Assembly: GCA_030584065.1 (NCBI GenBank) | Contig: CP129489.1 | Location: forward strand, 3,143,497-3,207,496 | Source: Flavobacteriales bacterium | Lineage (GTDB): Bacteria; Bacteroidota; Bacteroidia; Flavobacteriales_F; PHOS-HE28 | Length of the DNA stretch: 64,000 nucleotides | Direction: 5' to 3' | In this document: in pieces, positions 49,254-60,686 of the stretch | How the letters are laid out: each line of letters opens with the position of its first letter | Numbering within the stretch: position 1 is the stretch's first letter | Notes under the pieces: generated by a model | Told to the model about the DNA's origin: nothing | The model's input: only the letters and a program-made list of their open reading frames with translations | Database searches by the model: none | Position numbers and translations under genes: made by a program

Positions 49254-49290
49254 GTGTTACCCCACCCCTCCCCGCTGCGGGACCTTTGTG
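49254..49290 (+). promoter_or_regulatory. Promoter GTGTTACCC-N18-GACCTTTGTG of the YceI gene
   Basis: GTGTTACCC (49254-49262) and GACCTTTGTG (49281-49290) repeat the arrangement before the SDR gene. The ATG follows 19 bases later. Confidence 0.6.
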
Positions 49291-49309
49291 TCAACATAAA
49301 CGAACAGCC

Positions 49310-49876
49310 ATGACACCTTCAGCAACTGCCACAACAACAAGCACCGACACCCGCACGAAATGGACCCTGGACCCCACGCACAGCGAGGTCACCTTCAAGG
49401 TGAAGCACCTGATGATCGCGAACGTGAAGGGTGAATTCCAGAAGTTCAATGCCAGCATCGAGGCGGAAGGCAACGACTTCGTCAACGCCCGTGTGCAGGC
49501 CACGCTGGACGCCTCCTCCATCTTCACCAACGAGGAGAACCGCGACAAGCACCTGCGCAGCGCCGACTTCTTCGATGTGGAGAAGCACCCCCACCTGCAG
49601 TTCAATGGCACGGAAATGAAGCATGTGAGCGGCGACGACTACACGCTCACCGGCGACCTCACCATTAAAGGCATCACAAAGCCCGTGACGCTGGAGGTGG
49701 AGTTCGGCGGCATGAACACGGACCCCTGGGGCAACGAGAAGCTGGCCTTCGCCCTCAACGGCCGCATCAACCGCAAGGACTGGGGCCTGAACTGGAACGC
49801 CGCGCTGGAGACGGGCGGTGTGCTGGTGAGCGATGAAGTGCGCATCAGCGCCGAAGTGCAGTTCGTGAAGCAGTGA
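49310..49876 (+). CDS. YceI-like family protein
   Basis: A 188-residue YceI-like lipocalin-fold protein: WTLDPTHSEVTFKVKHL at the start, NEENRDKHLRSADFFDVEKH in the middle and WGNEKLAFALNGRINRKDWG near the end. The family binds polyisoprenoids or amphiphiles and is often periplasmic, but no signal peptide is visible here, so it may be cytoplasmic. It shares its promoter type with the upstream SDR gene and is followed by a repeat element. Confidence 0.93.
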   Translation: MTPSATATTTSTDTRTKWTLDPTHSEVTFKVKHLMIANVKGEFQKFNASIEAEGNDFVNARVQATLDASSIFTNEENRDKHLRSADFFDVEKHPHLQFNGTEMKHVSGDDYTLTGDLTIKGITKPVTLEVEFGGMNTDPWGNEKLAFALNGRINRKDWGLNWNAALETGGVLVSDEVRISAEVQFVKQ

Positions 49877-49881
49877 ATACA

Positions 49882-49968
49882 TTCACCACAGAGGCACGGA
49901 GGCCACAAAGGATCAAGCAGAAGGATCGGGTTCGCGTTCTCTCTGAGCTCTCTGTGCCTCTGTGGTGA
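49882..49968. repeat. CACAGAGGCAC-type inverted-repeat element, copy 2
   Basis: TTCACCACAGAGGCACGGAG (49882 onward) and, at the other end, CTCTGTGCCTCTGTGGTGA form imperfect inverted arms. It matches the element at 17121-17234 in its arms but differs in the centre. It ends 13 bases before the LigB start, as copy 1 ends just before sufB. Confidence 0.75.
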
Positions 49969-49981
49969 TTAATCACCTCCA

Positions 49982-50869
49982 ATGGACCGCAAGAAATTCC
50001 TCCTCTCCCTAGCCACACTGCCCCTGGCAGGCGCTGCCATGAAACTCACCGACTTCACCCGCATCACCGACACTCTGCAGCCCAGCCCGCGAATGCCCGT
50101 GCTCTTTCTGGGCCACGGCAGCCCCATGAACGCCATCGAGGAGAACGAGTTCGTGCAGGGCTTTCGCAAGGCGGCCGCCGAGCTTCCGCGTCCGCAGGCC
50201 ATCCTGGTGGTGAGCGCGCATTGGGAAACACGCGGCACGCAGGTGACCGCCATGGCCCATCCGCGCACCATACACGACTTCGGCGGCTTCCCCAAGGCCC
50301 TGTTTGAGGTGCAATACCCGGCGCCCGGCAGTCCGGAACTGGCGGAGGAGGTGAAGCGTTCCATCACCAGCACCACCGTGGGGCTGGACCACAGCTGGGG
50401 GCTGGACCATGGCGCGTGGAGCGTGGTGAAGCACCTGTACCCGAACGCCGATGTGCCCGTGATCCAGATGAGCATCGACTACAGCTTGAAGCCCGAGCAG
50501 CACTACGCCTTGGCGAAGGCGATCGCCCGGCTGCGCGACAAGGGCGTGCTCATCATCGGCAGCGGCAACATGGTGCACAACCTGGGCCTGGTGGCCTGGG
50601 ACAAGCTGAGCGAGAGCTACGCCTTCGATTGGGCGGTGGAGGCGCGCGCCCGCATGAACCAGGCGATCCTCACCGGCGACCACACCCCGCTGGTGAACTT
50701 CCACGCCCAGGGCAAGGCCTTCGACCTGGCCATCAATTCCGGCGAGCACTTCATCCCACTGCTCTACACCCTCGCACTGCAGGGGAAGGACGAACGCGCC
50801 ATGCTCTTCAACGACAAGCCCCTGGCCGGTTCGCTGACGATGACCAGCGTGAAGATCGACAAGGCCTGA
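49982..50869 (+). CDS. ygiD: LigB-type extradiol dioxygenase (YgiD/4,5-DOPA dioxygenase-like)
   Basis: A 295-residue protein of the LigB superfamily. Likely metal ligands are His in PVLFLGHGSPMNAI, His in LVVSAHWET, and a later His in SGNMVHNLGLV. Characteristic stretches are HDFGGFP, LDHGAWSVVKHL and VPVIQMSID. YgiD opens 4,5-DOPA, but the natural substrate is unknown. It has a hydrophobic N-terminus (KKFLLSLATLPLAGAA), unusual for this family, and may be exported. The DsbA-like gene follows after three bases. Confidence 0.92.
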   Translation: MDRKKFLLSLATLPLAGAAMKLTDFTRITDTLQPSPRMPVLFLGHGSPMNAIEENEFVQGFRKAAAELPRPQAILVVSAHWETRGTQVTAMAHPRTIHDFGGFPKALFEVQYPAPGSPELAEEVKRSITSTTVGLDHSWGLDHGAWSVVKHLYPNADVPVIQMSIDYSLKPEQHYALAKAIARLRDKGVLIIGSGNMVHNLGLVAWDKLSESYAFDWAVEARARMNQAILTGDHTPLVNFHAQGKAFDLAINSGEHFIPLLYTLALQGKDERAMLFNDKPLAGSLTMTSVKIDKA

Positions 50870-50872
50870 AGC

Positions 50873-51871
50873 ATGCCACGCACCGCACTCGCCGCACTGG
50901 CCCTTTCCACACTCACCGCAACGGGCTGCGCACAACCCACCACCGACATGACCAACACGACCAATCCCCTGTTCTGCGACCCTGACACCGGCGTGTGTGC
51001 CGTGCCCGGCACGGACCCCGAAGCGATCGTCACCAGCGATGAGCCACGGACCAAGACCGTGAAGCCCATCACCCTGCTCTACTTCACCGACCCCATCTGC
51101 AGCAGCTGCTGGGGCGCCGAGCCGCAACTGCGCAGGCTAAAGGCGGAGTACGGCGACGCGATCGACATCCAGTACCACATGGGCGGCCTGCTGCCCTCGT
51201 GGGACGTGTATAACAGCGGCGGCATCGGCAAGCCCAGCGATGTGGCCGGCCATTGGGACGAGGTGAGCCCGCACTACCACATGCCCATCATCGGCGATGT
51301 GTGGCTGGAGGATCCGCTGCCCAGCAGCTATCCGCCCAGCATCGCCTTCAAGGCCGCCCAGCTGCAGGACCCCGCCAAGGCGCTCGTGTTCCTGCGCCGC
51401 CTCCGCGAGCAGGTGCTGGTGGAGAAGAAGAACATCACCAAGTGGCCCGTGATCGCCGAATCGGCCGCCTTCGCGGGGCTGGATGTAACGCGCCTGGAGG
51501 CCGACTACACCGGTGCCGCCAACGCGCTCTTCCAAGCCGACCTCACGCTGGCGCGATCGCTCGGCGTGCGCGGCTTCCCCACCTACATCTTCAGCAACGA
51601 GGCGGGTGAACGGCAGCTGGTGTACGGTGCGCGGCCCTATGCCACCTTCGAGGAGGCGGTGAGGAAGCTTTTGCCTGCAGCAGCTCCGAACCCACGCCCC
51701 AGCACCTTGCCGGAGCTCTTCGCAACACAGCATTCCTGGTGTGCCGAAGAGGTGGCGGTGATGCTGGGCATCACGCACGCCCAGGCCCTGAGGCAGCTGC
51801 AGGCCGCGGAAGAGGCCGGCACCGTACGCGCCGTGCATACACGGAACGGAAGCGTGTGGCGCAGAAAGTAG
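50873..51871 (+). CDS. DsbA-family protein with C-terminal winged-helix-like tail
   Basis: A 332-residue thioredoxin-fold protein with CSSC in FTDPICSSCWGAEP (about residues 80-83), as in FrnE/SpxH-like DsbA relatives. The N-terminus has a lipobox-like TATGCAQP, suggesting export, though the FrnE group is usually cytoplasmic. An ATG at 50948 is an alternative, shorter start. The last ~60 residues look like a winged helix (AEEVAVMLGITHAQALRQLQ). A thiol-redox role is likely; the fused domain is unusual. Confidence 0.83.
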   Translation: MPRTALAALALSTLTATGCAQPTTDMTNTTNPLFCDPDTGVCAVPGTDPEAIVTSDEPRTKTVKPITLLYFTDPICSSCWGAEPQLRRLKAEYGDAIDIQYHMGGLLPSWDVYNSGGIGKPSDVAGHWDEVSPHYHMPIIGDVWLEDPLPSSYPPSIAFKAAQLQDPAKALVFLRRLREQVLVEKKNITKWPVIAESAAFAGLDVTRLEADYTGAANALFQADLTLARSLGVRGFPTYIFSNEAGERQLVYGARPYATFEEAVRKLLPAAAPNPRPSTLPELFATQHSWCAEEVAVMLGITHAQALRQLQAAEEAGTVRAVHTRNGSVWRRK

Positions 51872-51874
51872 CGG

Positions 51875-53326
<1,452 letters not shown>

Positions 53327-53360
53327 GGATCAGAAGATCAGAGGATCAGGGATCAGACAA
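53327..53360. repeat. GATCAG-type repeat upstream of asnS
   Basis: Four GATCAG units in near-tandem lie directly before the asnS start codon. They resemble the repeats at 7134-7186 and 23017-23055. Confidence 0.6.
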
Positions 53361-53444
53361 TGGGAATGCCTGCTTCCGACCGAACTGGCCGCAAAGGAAC
53401 GAAGGCGGCGCGTCACCGAACGGATCGCTGCTACCGCTGGGCCG

Positions 53445-56400
53445 TCAGCGCTTGATCACGCGTTCGGCGGCCAGTGCCTCGCCTCCATCGTTCAGGATCA
53501 GCAGGATATAGGCACCTTGGGGCAAGGAGGCCAGGGAGATGGGCGTTGGCGCTTCGGCGAGGGACAACGAACCACTGCGCACTGTGCGGCCCTGATCATC
53601 GATCACCGAGTACCGAGCACCATCTTCGCTCATGGCAGCCGCGTCGACCCGGATGAGGTCCTCGGTTGGATTGGGGAAGATCCGTATCGTGTTCGAGATA
53701 CACGAGACGCTGGTCGTTGGGAGCGTGGTGCTCTGGCTGTCCTGGTCGACCTGCAGAAGGCGGTAGTAGAGCACGGCCGCTGGTGTGCGTGCGGGATCAT
53801 GGTGGGCATAGTCCACCTGTTGATGGCTGTGGCCTGCTGCTGTCACCTGGCCGATATCCGTCCAATGGGAACCATCCGCACTGCGTTGCACCACGAAGTG
53901 GGAGCTGTTCGCTTCACTGGCGGTGGCCCACGCCAATTGCACCGTACCATTCGAACAGGTCGCGTCGAGGCGCAATAGCTCCACCGGCAGCGGCACGTTG
54001 TTGTGTGTGCCCAGACCGTCGAGGTAGCCGGGCATATAGCGCCATGGGCCGAAGACCTGGCCTGTTATGGCCGTGGCAGGATCGAAGCGCACACGGGCGC
54101 GCACTTTGGTGGCGGTGATCCCCGTTCCGCCGCCGGGTTTGTCGATCAGGTTCTTCAGCTCCACGCCGGCCACAGCACCGGGGGTGAAGGTGGCCTGCTC
54201 GGCCGTGAGCGCGGTGCTGTTGTTCACAAGGCCATTGCTGCCGGTGCTGAAGGCGGCTCCCTGGATCCGGGTCTCCCAAACGAGTTTCGTTCTCGTGCGG
54301 CCCAGGAAGGGGCGTGCGAACAGCCCGGCCCCGAATTGTGGGATGGGGATGTTCGCTGCAGTGATCGGTGTGGTAAGGTCCGTCTCATAGAGCCTGAAGT
54401 GGCCTCGGGCAAGGTTTGTGCTGGTATTGCCGAAGTGGACGAATGCGAGGCTCGGCCCGTACTGTCCGATCACCACATCGCTGTACCCGTCCCCGTTCAC
54501 ATCGCCCGCCCCAGCCGCACTGTGCATGCTGGAGCCATAGATGGTCAAGTCCGGCAAGTTGGTGGGCGCGCCGAAAATGGGGCCGCCCAGACCCCATTGC
54601 CCGCCGAAGTAGATCCTGGCTCCCAATGCGCACTCAGTGACCACCACATCGCTGTAGCCATCGGCGTTCAGATCGCCCGCGCTGGCCACCGTGGCCCCAT
54701 AGAAACCACCACCGGAGATGCTTGAACTCCAAGAGGGGGATGCGGAAGCCCCGGCGGGTCCGCCATGATGGATGTGCGCCTGGAAGCCCATCCGCGCCAT
54801 GATCACATCGCTGTAGCCATCCCCGTTCACATCACCGGCGCCACTGGCACAGGCGCCGCTGTGGGGGTTCGAGCCGAATCGTTGCCCGGAGACCGTATGG
54901 TCGTAGATGGACGCGGGCATTGCGTGCAAGCCACCTGGTCCGCCATGGAAGATCACCACCCGCCCACGGTCCGAGTTGTAGCCGCCTGCACCGATGATCA
55001 CATCGCTGTAGCCGTCGCCGTTCACGTCCCCGGCCCCATCCACGCCTTCTCCGTAGTAGCTGTTCGGCAGGTGCGGTGCGTCGAACGGCGCTGAGATCCA
55101 ATCGGGTGTGACGCTAAGCCCTGTGGGGCTTCCGTGGTACACCGTTACACGGCCTGCGCCGGTATTGTGGTCCGGTTGCCCGATGATGACATCGGCATAG
55201 CCGTCGGCATTCACATCGCCCGCACAGCTCACACTGAACCCGAAGCGGGTGTTCACCGTGCCTGAAACCGTCCAGTTCGGCGTGGTGGGAAGGCCAGCGG
55301 AAGAGCCATGGTAAACATGCACTATATCTCCTGCCTCAGTGCCGATGATGATGTCGCTGAACCCGTCGCCGTTCACATCGCCTGCGCCGGATACGCAGTA
55401 CCCGAAGCCGGCGATCGCCATCTGATAGTAAACACGGTCAGGCACGAACGAGGGGCCCACCGGAGACCCATAATGGACATATGCTCTATTTCCCCCCGGT
55501 GCACCGATGATGACATCGCTGTATCCATCGCCATTGACATCCCCGGCACTGGCCACGGTCCTGCCGTAGAATGATCCGGCAGACCCTGCGAGCGTGCGGT
55601 CGGCCGTGCTGCTGATGGACGCGGCAGCACCGGGATAACACCGTACGCGTCCCTCGTTGGTGAGGGTGCCATCGTGGAATTGGGCACCAATGATCACATC
55701 ACTGAGGCCGTCGCCGTTGAAGTCACCTGCACTGGCCACGCTGCGTCCGAAGCGGGCATTGGGCTGTGTGCTGAGGACCGTGGTGGGTGCGGTGCTGATC
55801 CCCGCCGCGATGCCGTTGAACAGGTCGATCCTGCCCCCGCTGGCGTGCAGCGGCGAGCCGGAGATCACGTCGGCGTAACCATCGCCGTTCACATCACCCG
55901 CACAAGCCACGCTGGTCCCGCGCTGTTCGCCAGCATTATTGGACTCAAGGCTGTGATGCACCGCTGTCAGACCGGAGGCGCCGCCACGGGCGATCTGAAT
56001 ACGGCCTTCGTCCGTTTGACCGCCATCCCAAAGCGGTGTACCCACCACCACATCGCTGTACCCATCGTTGTCCACATCGCCAGCGCTGGCCACGCTGGTG
56101 CCGGCATTGGCGCTGGCCTGGTTGCTTTCCACGGTCCAGTGCGCGGCCGCCAGCAGACCGGTGGCGCTGCCCAGGTGTACCACCGCTCGTCCTTCATCGG
56201 TCTGGCCGTTGTCGTAGAGCGGTGCGCCGTAGATGATGTCGCTGTACCCATCACCGTTCACATCACCGGCGGATGCCACGCTGGCTCCGGCGTTCGCACC
56301 ATCCTGGTTGCCTTCGGTGATCCAGGTGACCGAGCTGGGCAGTCCGGTAGCGCCGCCGTGGAAGACGAAGACCCTGCCTTCGTTGGTGTTGCCCGAGTCG

Positions 56401-57626
56401 AAGAACGGTGCTCCGAAGATGATGTCGCTGTACCCATCGCCGTTCACATCGCCGGCGCATGCCACGCTGCGCCCCAGATAGGATGTCGCCTGATCGCGCT
56501 CGTAAGTCCAGTTCGGCGTGGCCGATAGCCCACTGCTGCTGCCATGGAACACATAAACACGTCCTTCATCGGTCTGGCCGTTGTCCAGGTAGGGCGCGCC
56601 CACGATCACATCGCTGTATCCGTCGCCGTTCACATCACCGGCCGTGGATACGCTATACCCGAACTGCGCCGATGCGGAATTGGATTCGTAGGTCCAGCTG
56701 GGGGTTGTGGATGGCCCCGAAGCGCTGCCATGGTACACCACCACGCGGCCTTCATTGGTCTGGCCATTGTCGTAGAGGTGCTGCCCCACGATGATGTCGC
56801 TGTATCCGTCGCCGTTCACATCACCGGCGGAGGCTACGCTCCAGCCGAACTCGCTGTTGGACTGTCCACCGTCCATGGTCCACACCGGTGTGGTCACCAG
56901 TGGATCCACGGTCACGGGGTAGTGTGCCAACGCATCATCCACGGTGATGCGGATGGTATCACCGCTAAGGGTCATCTGGGCGGGCAACGTATCGCCATCG
57001 GCGTCCCAAACGCACAGTTCGCTGTAGTGAAGGACCTTGACCGATCGGGCGTTGGTGAACGAGATCGAGTTCTGCCCATCATCCATGGGGTGAAGGCCAC
57101 CGGCCACGGACAGGAACAGTTCCACAGGTCCGGTGCCGTGCAGCCGTTCATGCAGGATGAAATTCTGGCGAATGCCTTCGGCGGTGTTCACATGCTCCAC
57201 ATCGAAAGGGCCGTGCCGTGCCAGCGTGCGCTGTTCCGATCGCTCCACCACGGGCGTGGTCACCGGAAGGAACCGATCATCGGAGCGACCGATGCGATGC
57301 AGCAGGATGGACACGGACCATGGCGCCTCCCATTCATCTGTGGGCGAAAGGAGCATGCCGTCGTTCCGAATGGAGGCCTTTAGCCCTTGCGGATCGGTCC
57401 ACTCCACATGCTTGGGCGAGGACCCACTGACCGACCGTTCCTCCAGGGCTGGCAACGCGGGCAAGTCGGGCTGGGCTGCCAGGTGTTCCGATAGGCCTTG
57501 TTGAAGCGGATCCGGTTCCTCGGTCACGCTACGCACGGCCGGAGGTGCCGTTCTGGCGCACGCAGTCAAGGCCAACAACAGCCCTGTGGACCAAAGCAAC
57601 GAAGTCGAAGATGATCGCGGGCGCAT
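53445..57626 (-). CDS. FG-GAP repeat protein with T9SS type A domain
   Basis: A 1393-residue surface protein. The N-terminus has a lipobox-like LLLALTACA. A proline-rich and beta-rich region covers ~25-290, and fourteen FG-GAP repeats follow, each with the Ca-binding loop DVNGDGYSD (~300-1080), which should form two seven-bladed beta-propellers. A linker and a T9SS type A domain end the chain (RIFPNPTEDLIRVDA ... GAYILLILNDGG). FG-GAP propellers of this sort bind calcium and often mediate adhesion. The combination of a lipobox and a T9SS domain is unusual. Confidence 0.88.
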   Translation of the reverse strand: MRPRSSSTSLLWSTGLLLALTACARTAPPAVRSVTEEPDPLQQGLSEHLAAQPDLPALPALEERSVSGSSPKHVEWTDPQGLKASIRNDGMLLSPTDEWEAPWSVSILLHRIGRSDDRFLPVTTPVVERSEQRTLARHGPFDVEHVNTAEGIRQNFILHERLHGTGPVELFLSVAGGLHPMDDGQNSISFTNARSVKVLHYSELCVWDADGDTLPAQMTLSGDTIRITVDDALAHYPVTVDPLVTTPVWTMDGGQSNSEFGWSVASAGDVNGDGYSDIIVGQHLYDNGQTNEGRVVVYHGSASGPSTTPSWTYESNSASAQFGYSVSTAGDVNGDGYSDVIVGAPYLDNGQTDEGRVYVFHGSSSGLSATPNWTYERDQATSYLGRSVACAGDVNGDGYSDIIFGAPFFDSGNTNEGRVFVFHGGATGLPSSVTWITEGNQDGANAGASVASAGDVNGDGYSDIIYGAPLYDNGQTDEGRAVVHLGSATGLLAAAHWTVESNQASANAGTSVASAGDVDNDGYSDVVVGTPLWDGGQTDEGRIQIARGGASGLTAVHHSLESNNAGEQRGTSVACAGDVNGDGYADVISGSPLHASGGRIDLFNGIAAGISTAPTTVLSTQPNARFGRSVASAGDFNGDGLSDVIIGAQFHDGTLTNEGRVRCYPGAAASISSTADRTLAGSAGSFYGRTVASAGDVNGDGYSDVIIGAPGGNRAYVHYGSPVGPSFVPDRVYYQMAIAGFGYCVSGAGDVNGDGFSDIIIGTEAGDIVHVYHGSSAGLPTTPNWTVSGTVNTRFGFSVSCAGDVNADGYADVIIGQPDHNTGAGRVTVYHGSPTGLSVTPDWISAPFDAPHLPNSYYGEGVDGAGDVNGDGYSDVIIGAGGYNSDRGRVVIFHGGPGGLHAMPASIYDHTVSGQRFGSNPHSGACASGAGDVNGDGYSDVIMARMGFQAHIHHGGPAGASASPSWSSSISGGGFYGATVASAGDLNADGYSDVVVTECALGARIYFGGQWGLGGPIFGAPTNLPDLTIYGSSMHSAAGAGDVNGDGYSDVVIGQYGPSLAFVHFGNTSTNLARGHFRLYETDLTTPITAANIPIPQFGAGLFARPFLGRTRTKLVWETRIQGAAFSTGSNGLVNNSTALTAEQATFTPGAVAGVELKNLIDKPGGGTGITATKVRARVRFDPATAITGQVFGPWRYMPGYLDGLGTHNNVPLPVELLRLDATCSNGTVQLAWATASEANSSHFVVQRSADGSHWTDIGQVTAAGHSHQQVDYAHHDPARTPAAVLYYRLLQVDQDSQSTTLPTTSVSCISNTIRIFPNPTEDLIRVDAAAMSEDGARYSVIDDQGRTVRSGSLSLAEAPTPISLASLPQGAYILLILNDGGEALAAERVIKR

Positions 57627-57698
57627 GGCCTTGCAGGTCCGGTCTGATCCGGGTGCAAGCTCCGTTAGCGCACAGCGCGGGGCAATAACCCGTGCGGG

Positions 57699-60683
57699 TT
57701 AACGTCGCTCCAGCTCTGCGATGCGCTTCTCCAGCCGTTCAATGATCGCTTGCTGCTCCTGCACCGCTTTCACCAGGGGAACTACGAATTCGGCGTAGCG
57801 GAGGCCGAGCATGGCGTCGCCGTCGCTCATCTTGTCCACCCCGCTGAAGTCGAAGCCCACGGCTTGTGCGGCAGCATCCACCTCTTGGGCGATGAAGCCG
57901 GTTTGGCGCACGGCGGCTTTCTCCGCTCGGGCGGCGATAGTCTCCGGACTTGGCAGCACGGTCTCCACCTTGCCGTTGGCATCCACTCGGCGGTCTTCAC
58001 CGAGGTGTTCTGCCAGCGCCTGCACATTCACGTTGTAGGTCACAGGTCGCAGGCGCAGGATGAAGTCGAGGCCCTTCACATCGGCGAGCACATTGCTCTT
58101 GAAACGGCCATCGCTCGGCAGGGTGGTCCAGCTCGCGTAGCCGCCGATGCTGGTGACGGCGGTGTTGCCCACGCGCGCTGAGTTGCTTGCAGTGGGCCGT
58201 GCTTGGTAGCCAAGTCCTGTGGCATTGCTCAGTCCTGCAACGGTCGGATAAGCATTGTTGCCCACATAAGAGCTGTTCGTCATGGTAAGGCCACTGCCCG
58301 CGTAAGATCCCAGGGCGGTATTCCCGCTCTGTGTTGCCACGCTGCTCAATGCGTTGATCCCAATACCCGTATTGGAGCCGCCGCTGGTGTTCAGGCGCAA
58401 GGCATTGCGGCCCACCGCCACGTTGGCATCGCCGCTTACGTTGTTGCGTAGGGCTTCAAAGCCCACGGCCACGTTGCGCGTACCCGTTGTGTTCGCATAC
58501 AGCGCCTTGCTTCCGACCGCGGTCTGCTCCACTGCTTCTGCAGGGCCGTCGATCGGGTCGTAGGTGGCGCCGATGCCGTTATTGAGCAGTGCACTATCGC
58601 CAACAGCAACGCAATTCCAGCGTGCTACGGCGTTGCGCATGGCACCTGCTCCAACCGCCACGTTGGAGAATCCATCCACGTTGCTGCGTAGCGCGTTGCT
58701 GCCGAGTGCCGTGTTGTTTGCACCGGTGATGTTGCCCTCTTGGGCGAATGCACCCATGGCCGTATTCCCTGATGATGTGGTATTGGCCATCAGCGTGTTC
58801 TTGCCTACGGCGGTGTTGTTGCTTCCGCTGTTCGCCATCAGCGCGCGGTGACCGAAGGATGTTGAAGTGCCGCTGGGCGTCACGAAGCCGCCGCGTTCAT
58901 TGTTCACGCGGAACTCGAGCTGTGCATTGTCCGTGTTACCAATGAAGTTGGTGCCCAACACCATGCCCGTGTTGCCCGTGATGCCCCATGCGTTCGAGCT
59001 GCCAGCAGGTCCAGCAGGGCCTTGCGGACCAACAGGCCCGATGAGCGCAACACCGGCAGGCCAAGCGCCCGCTGCCTTCGGGCCGAAGAGTGTGCTGGTG
59101 GTGGTGTTGAGGTAGAAGTCCCCATTGGAACCAACAGCGCTGGCCGGGTTCGTCGTACCATTCAGCACAGTCTTTCCATCCGTTCCGTTGGAACCATTAG
59201 TACCCGGAGTTCCTTGTGGGCCTGTTGCACCAGTAGGGCCTGCAACACCTTGTGGGCCTTGTGCTCCGGTCGCGCCTGTGGCACCCGGAGGGCCTTGTGC
59301 TCCCGTGGCACCAGCAGCACCCTGTGGACCTTGAGGGCCGGTAGCACCCGGAGTTCCAATAGGACCTTGCGGCCCTTGTGGACCCACAAGAGAAGTTCCG
59401 ACGCCCCAGTTGCCAGCCGTCTTCGGGCCGTAGATCATAGTGCTCGCGGTGTTGATGTAGAAGTCGCCGTTGGCACCGATGGCACTGGCTGGTGCGGTTG
59501 TTCCGTTGAGCACGGTGCGGCCGTCAGCGCCGGCGGCCCCGGTCGCACCCGTAGCACCTTGTGGACCGGTAGCCCCGATGGGCCCTGTCGGTCCTGTTGC
59601 TCCGGCCGGGCCTGTATTTCCCGTAACCCCCTGTGGACCTTGAGGACCAGTAGCACCCGCAGTACCAGTAGGACCTTGCGGCCCCTGTGGACCCACAAGC
59701 GATGTTCCGACGCCCCAGCCACCAGCGGTCTTCGGGCCGTAGATCATAGTGCTCGTGGTATTGATGTAGAAGTCGCCGATGGCACCGAGGGCACTGGCCG
59801 GTACCGTCGTTCCATTGAGCACGGTGCGGCCGTCAGCACCCGCGGCCCCGGTCGCACCTGTGGCGCCGGTCGCCCCTTGCTGGCCCGCTGGCCCTGTGGC
59901 GCCCGTGGCACCGGTAGCACCGGCTGGCCCCGTGGCTCCTTGTGGTCCCGCAGGTCCTTGCGGCCCGGTCGGCCCTTGAATGGAGCCGACATTCTCCCAT
60001 GTATTGGTGTTGTTGCTCCACACATACAGGCTGCCGTTCACCAGGTAGGCATCACCGGGGTCGCCCGTACCAGGTAGTTGGTTCACGTTGGTGAGCGAGC
60101 CGAGGATGGTTACCCCGGTCCCATCCGCGCCTGCGGGTCCTTGCGGCCCTGCAGGTCCTTGGGCACCTTGAGGCCCCTGTGGTCCTTGCGCACCTGTGGC
60201 GCCTGTGGGTCCAGTAGCGCCGGCGGGCCCGGTAGCGCCTGTTGCTCCGGCGACCCCCTGCGGACCTGGAGGGCCTGCAGGACCTATCGGCCCGGGTGTG
60301 TTGCTGGTCTCTGCGAACAAGGCGTAGGGCACGCTCATCAGTTGTGTGGTGCCCATCGGTGTGCCGTTCACGCTAGTGCGGACGAACCAGGGTCCATTGC
60401 TCCAATCGATACTGGCGAACGAGCCACTGACCACCGTGCCACCACCGATCGCCACGTTGGCCAGGCCGAAGGTGTTGGTGGTCACCGCATGGTTCTCGTT
60501 GTACACCACGGTGCCGCTACTGCTGCCCTGCAGCACGGCGATGCCCAGCGTCGCGGCGGTGTTCGCTTGAATGGTACCACTTGCATCGCGCAGGATCGCT
60601 TGGTAGTTGATGCGTTGCGGTGCTTGGGCCCACATGGCCGTAGCGAGTGCGAAGGCGAAGAGGAGGGAAATAGACTTCTTCAT
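57699..60683 (-). CDS. Collagen-like fibre protein with S74 chaperone domain (module 2)
   Basis: A 994-residue secreted fibre protein. A signal peptide ([19 protein letters not shown]) and an N-terminal domain (~20-130; [16 protein letters not shown] ... [12 protein letters not shown]) are followed by collagen-like Gly-x-y repeats (~131-565), interrupted by three TVLNGT.PAS..GS.GDFY repeats. A head-like region with NTAVG/NTALG repeats (~600-850) and a C-terminal peptidase-S74 intramolecular chaperone domain (SDGRFKSNV at ~857) complete it. The S74 domain is usually cleaved off after trimerisation of the fibre. It is paired with the small T9SS protein whose gene ends three bases upstream. The N-terminal domain is shared with the protein at 38180-39130. 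Confidence 0.88.
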   Translation of the reverse strand: MKKSISLLFAFALATAMWAQAPQRINYQAILRDASGTIQANTAATLGIAVLQGSSSGTVVYNENHAVTTNTFGLANVAIGGGTVVSGSFASIDWSNGPWFVRTSVNGTPMGTTQLMSVPYALFAETSNTPGPIGPAGPPGPQGVAGATGATGPAGATGPTGATGAQGPQGPQGAQGPAGPQGPAGADGTGVTILGSLTNVNQLPGTGDPGDAYLVNGSLYVWSNNTNTWENVGSIQGPTGPQGPAGPQGATGPAGATGATGATGPAGQQGATGATGATGAAGADGRTVLNGTTVPASALGAIGDFYINTTSTMIYGPKTAGGWGVGTSLVGPQGPQGPTGTAGATGPQGPQGVTGNTGPAGATGPTGPIGATGPQGATGATGAAGADGRTVLNGTTAPASAIGANGDFYINTASTMIYGPKTAGNWGVGTSLVGPQGPQGPIGTPGATGPQGPQGAAGATGAQGPPGATGATGAQGPQGVAGPTGATGPQGTPGTNGSNGTDGKTVLNGTTNPASAVGSNGDFYLNTTTSTLFGPKAAGAWPAGVALIGPVGPQGPAGPAGSSNAWGITGNTGMVLGTNFIGNTDNAQLEFRVNNERGGFVTPSGTSTSFGHRALMANSGSNNTAVGKNTLMANTTSSGNTAMGAFAQEGNITGANNTALGSNALRSNVDGFSNVAVGAGAMRNAVARWNCVAVGDSALLNNGIGATYDPIDGPAEAVEQTAVGSKALYANTTGTRNVAVGFEALRNNVSGDANVAVGRNALRLNTSGGSNTGIGINALSSVATQSGNTALGSYAGSGLTMTNSSYVGNNAYPTVAGLSNATGLGYQARPTASNSARVGNTAVTSIGGYASWTTLPSDGRFKSNVLADVKGLDFILRLRPVTYNVNVQALAEHLGEDRRVDANGKVETVLPSPETIAARAEKAAVRQTGFIAQEVDAAAQAVGFDFSGVDKMSDGDAMLGLRYAEFVVPLVKAVQEQQAIIERLEKRIAELERR

Positions 60684-60686
60684 GGC

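Noticed and set aside
49982-50869. Twin-arginine signal on the LigB protein
   Set aside because: The N-terminus has Arg-Lys-Lys and not the Arg-Arg motif; hydrophobic character alone was noted.
54470-56900. Many similar ~190-base units on the minus strand
   Set aside because: They encode FG-GAP propeller blades with the DVNGDGYSD loop and are part of one protein.
58970-60310. Short regularly spaced DNA repeats resembling a repeat array
   Set aside because: They are codon repeats for collagen-like Gly-x-y triplets inside one long gene on the minus strand; no spacers or cas genes.
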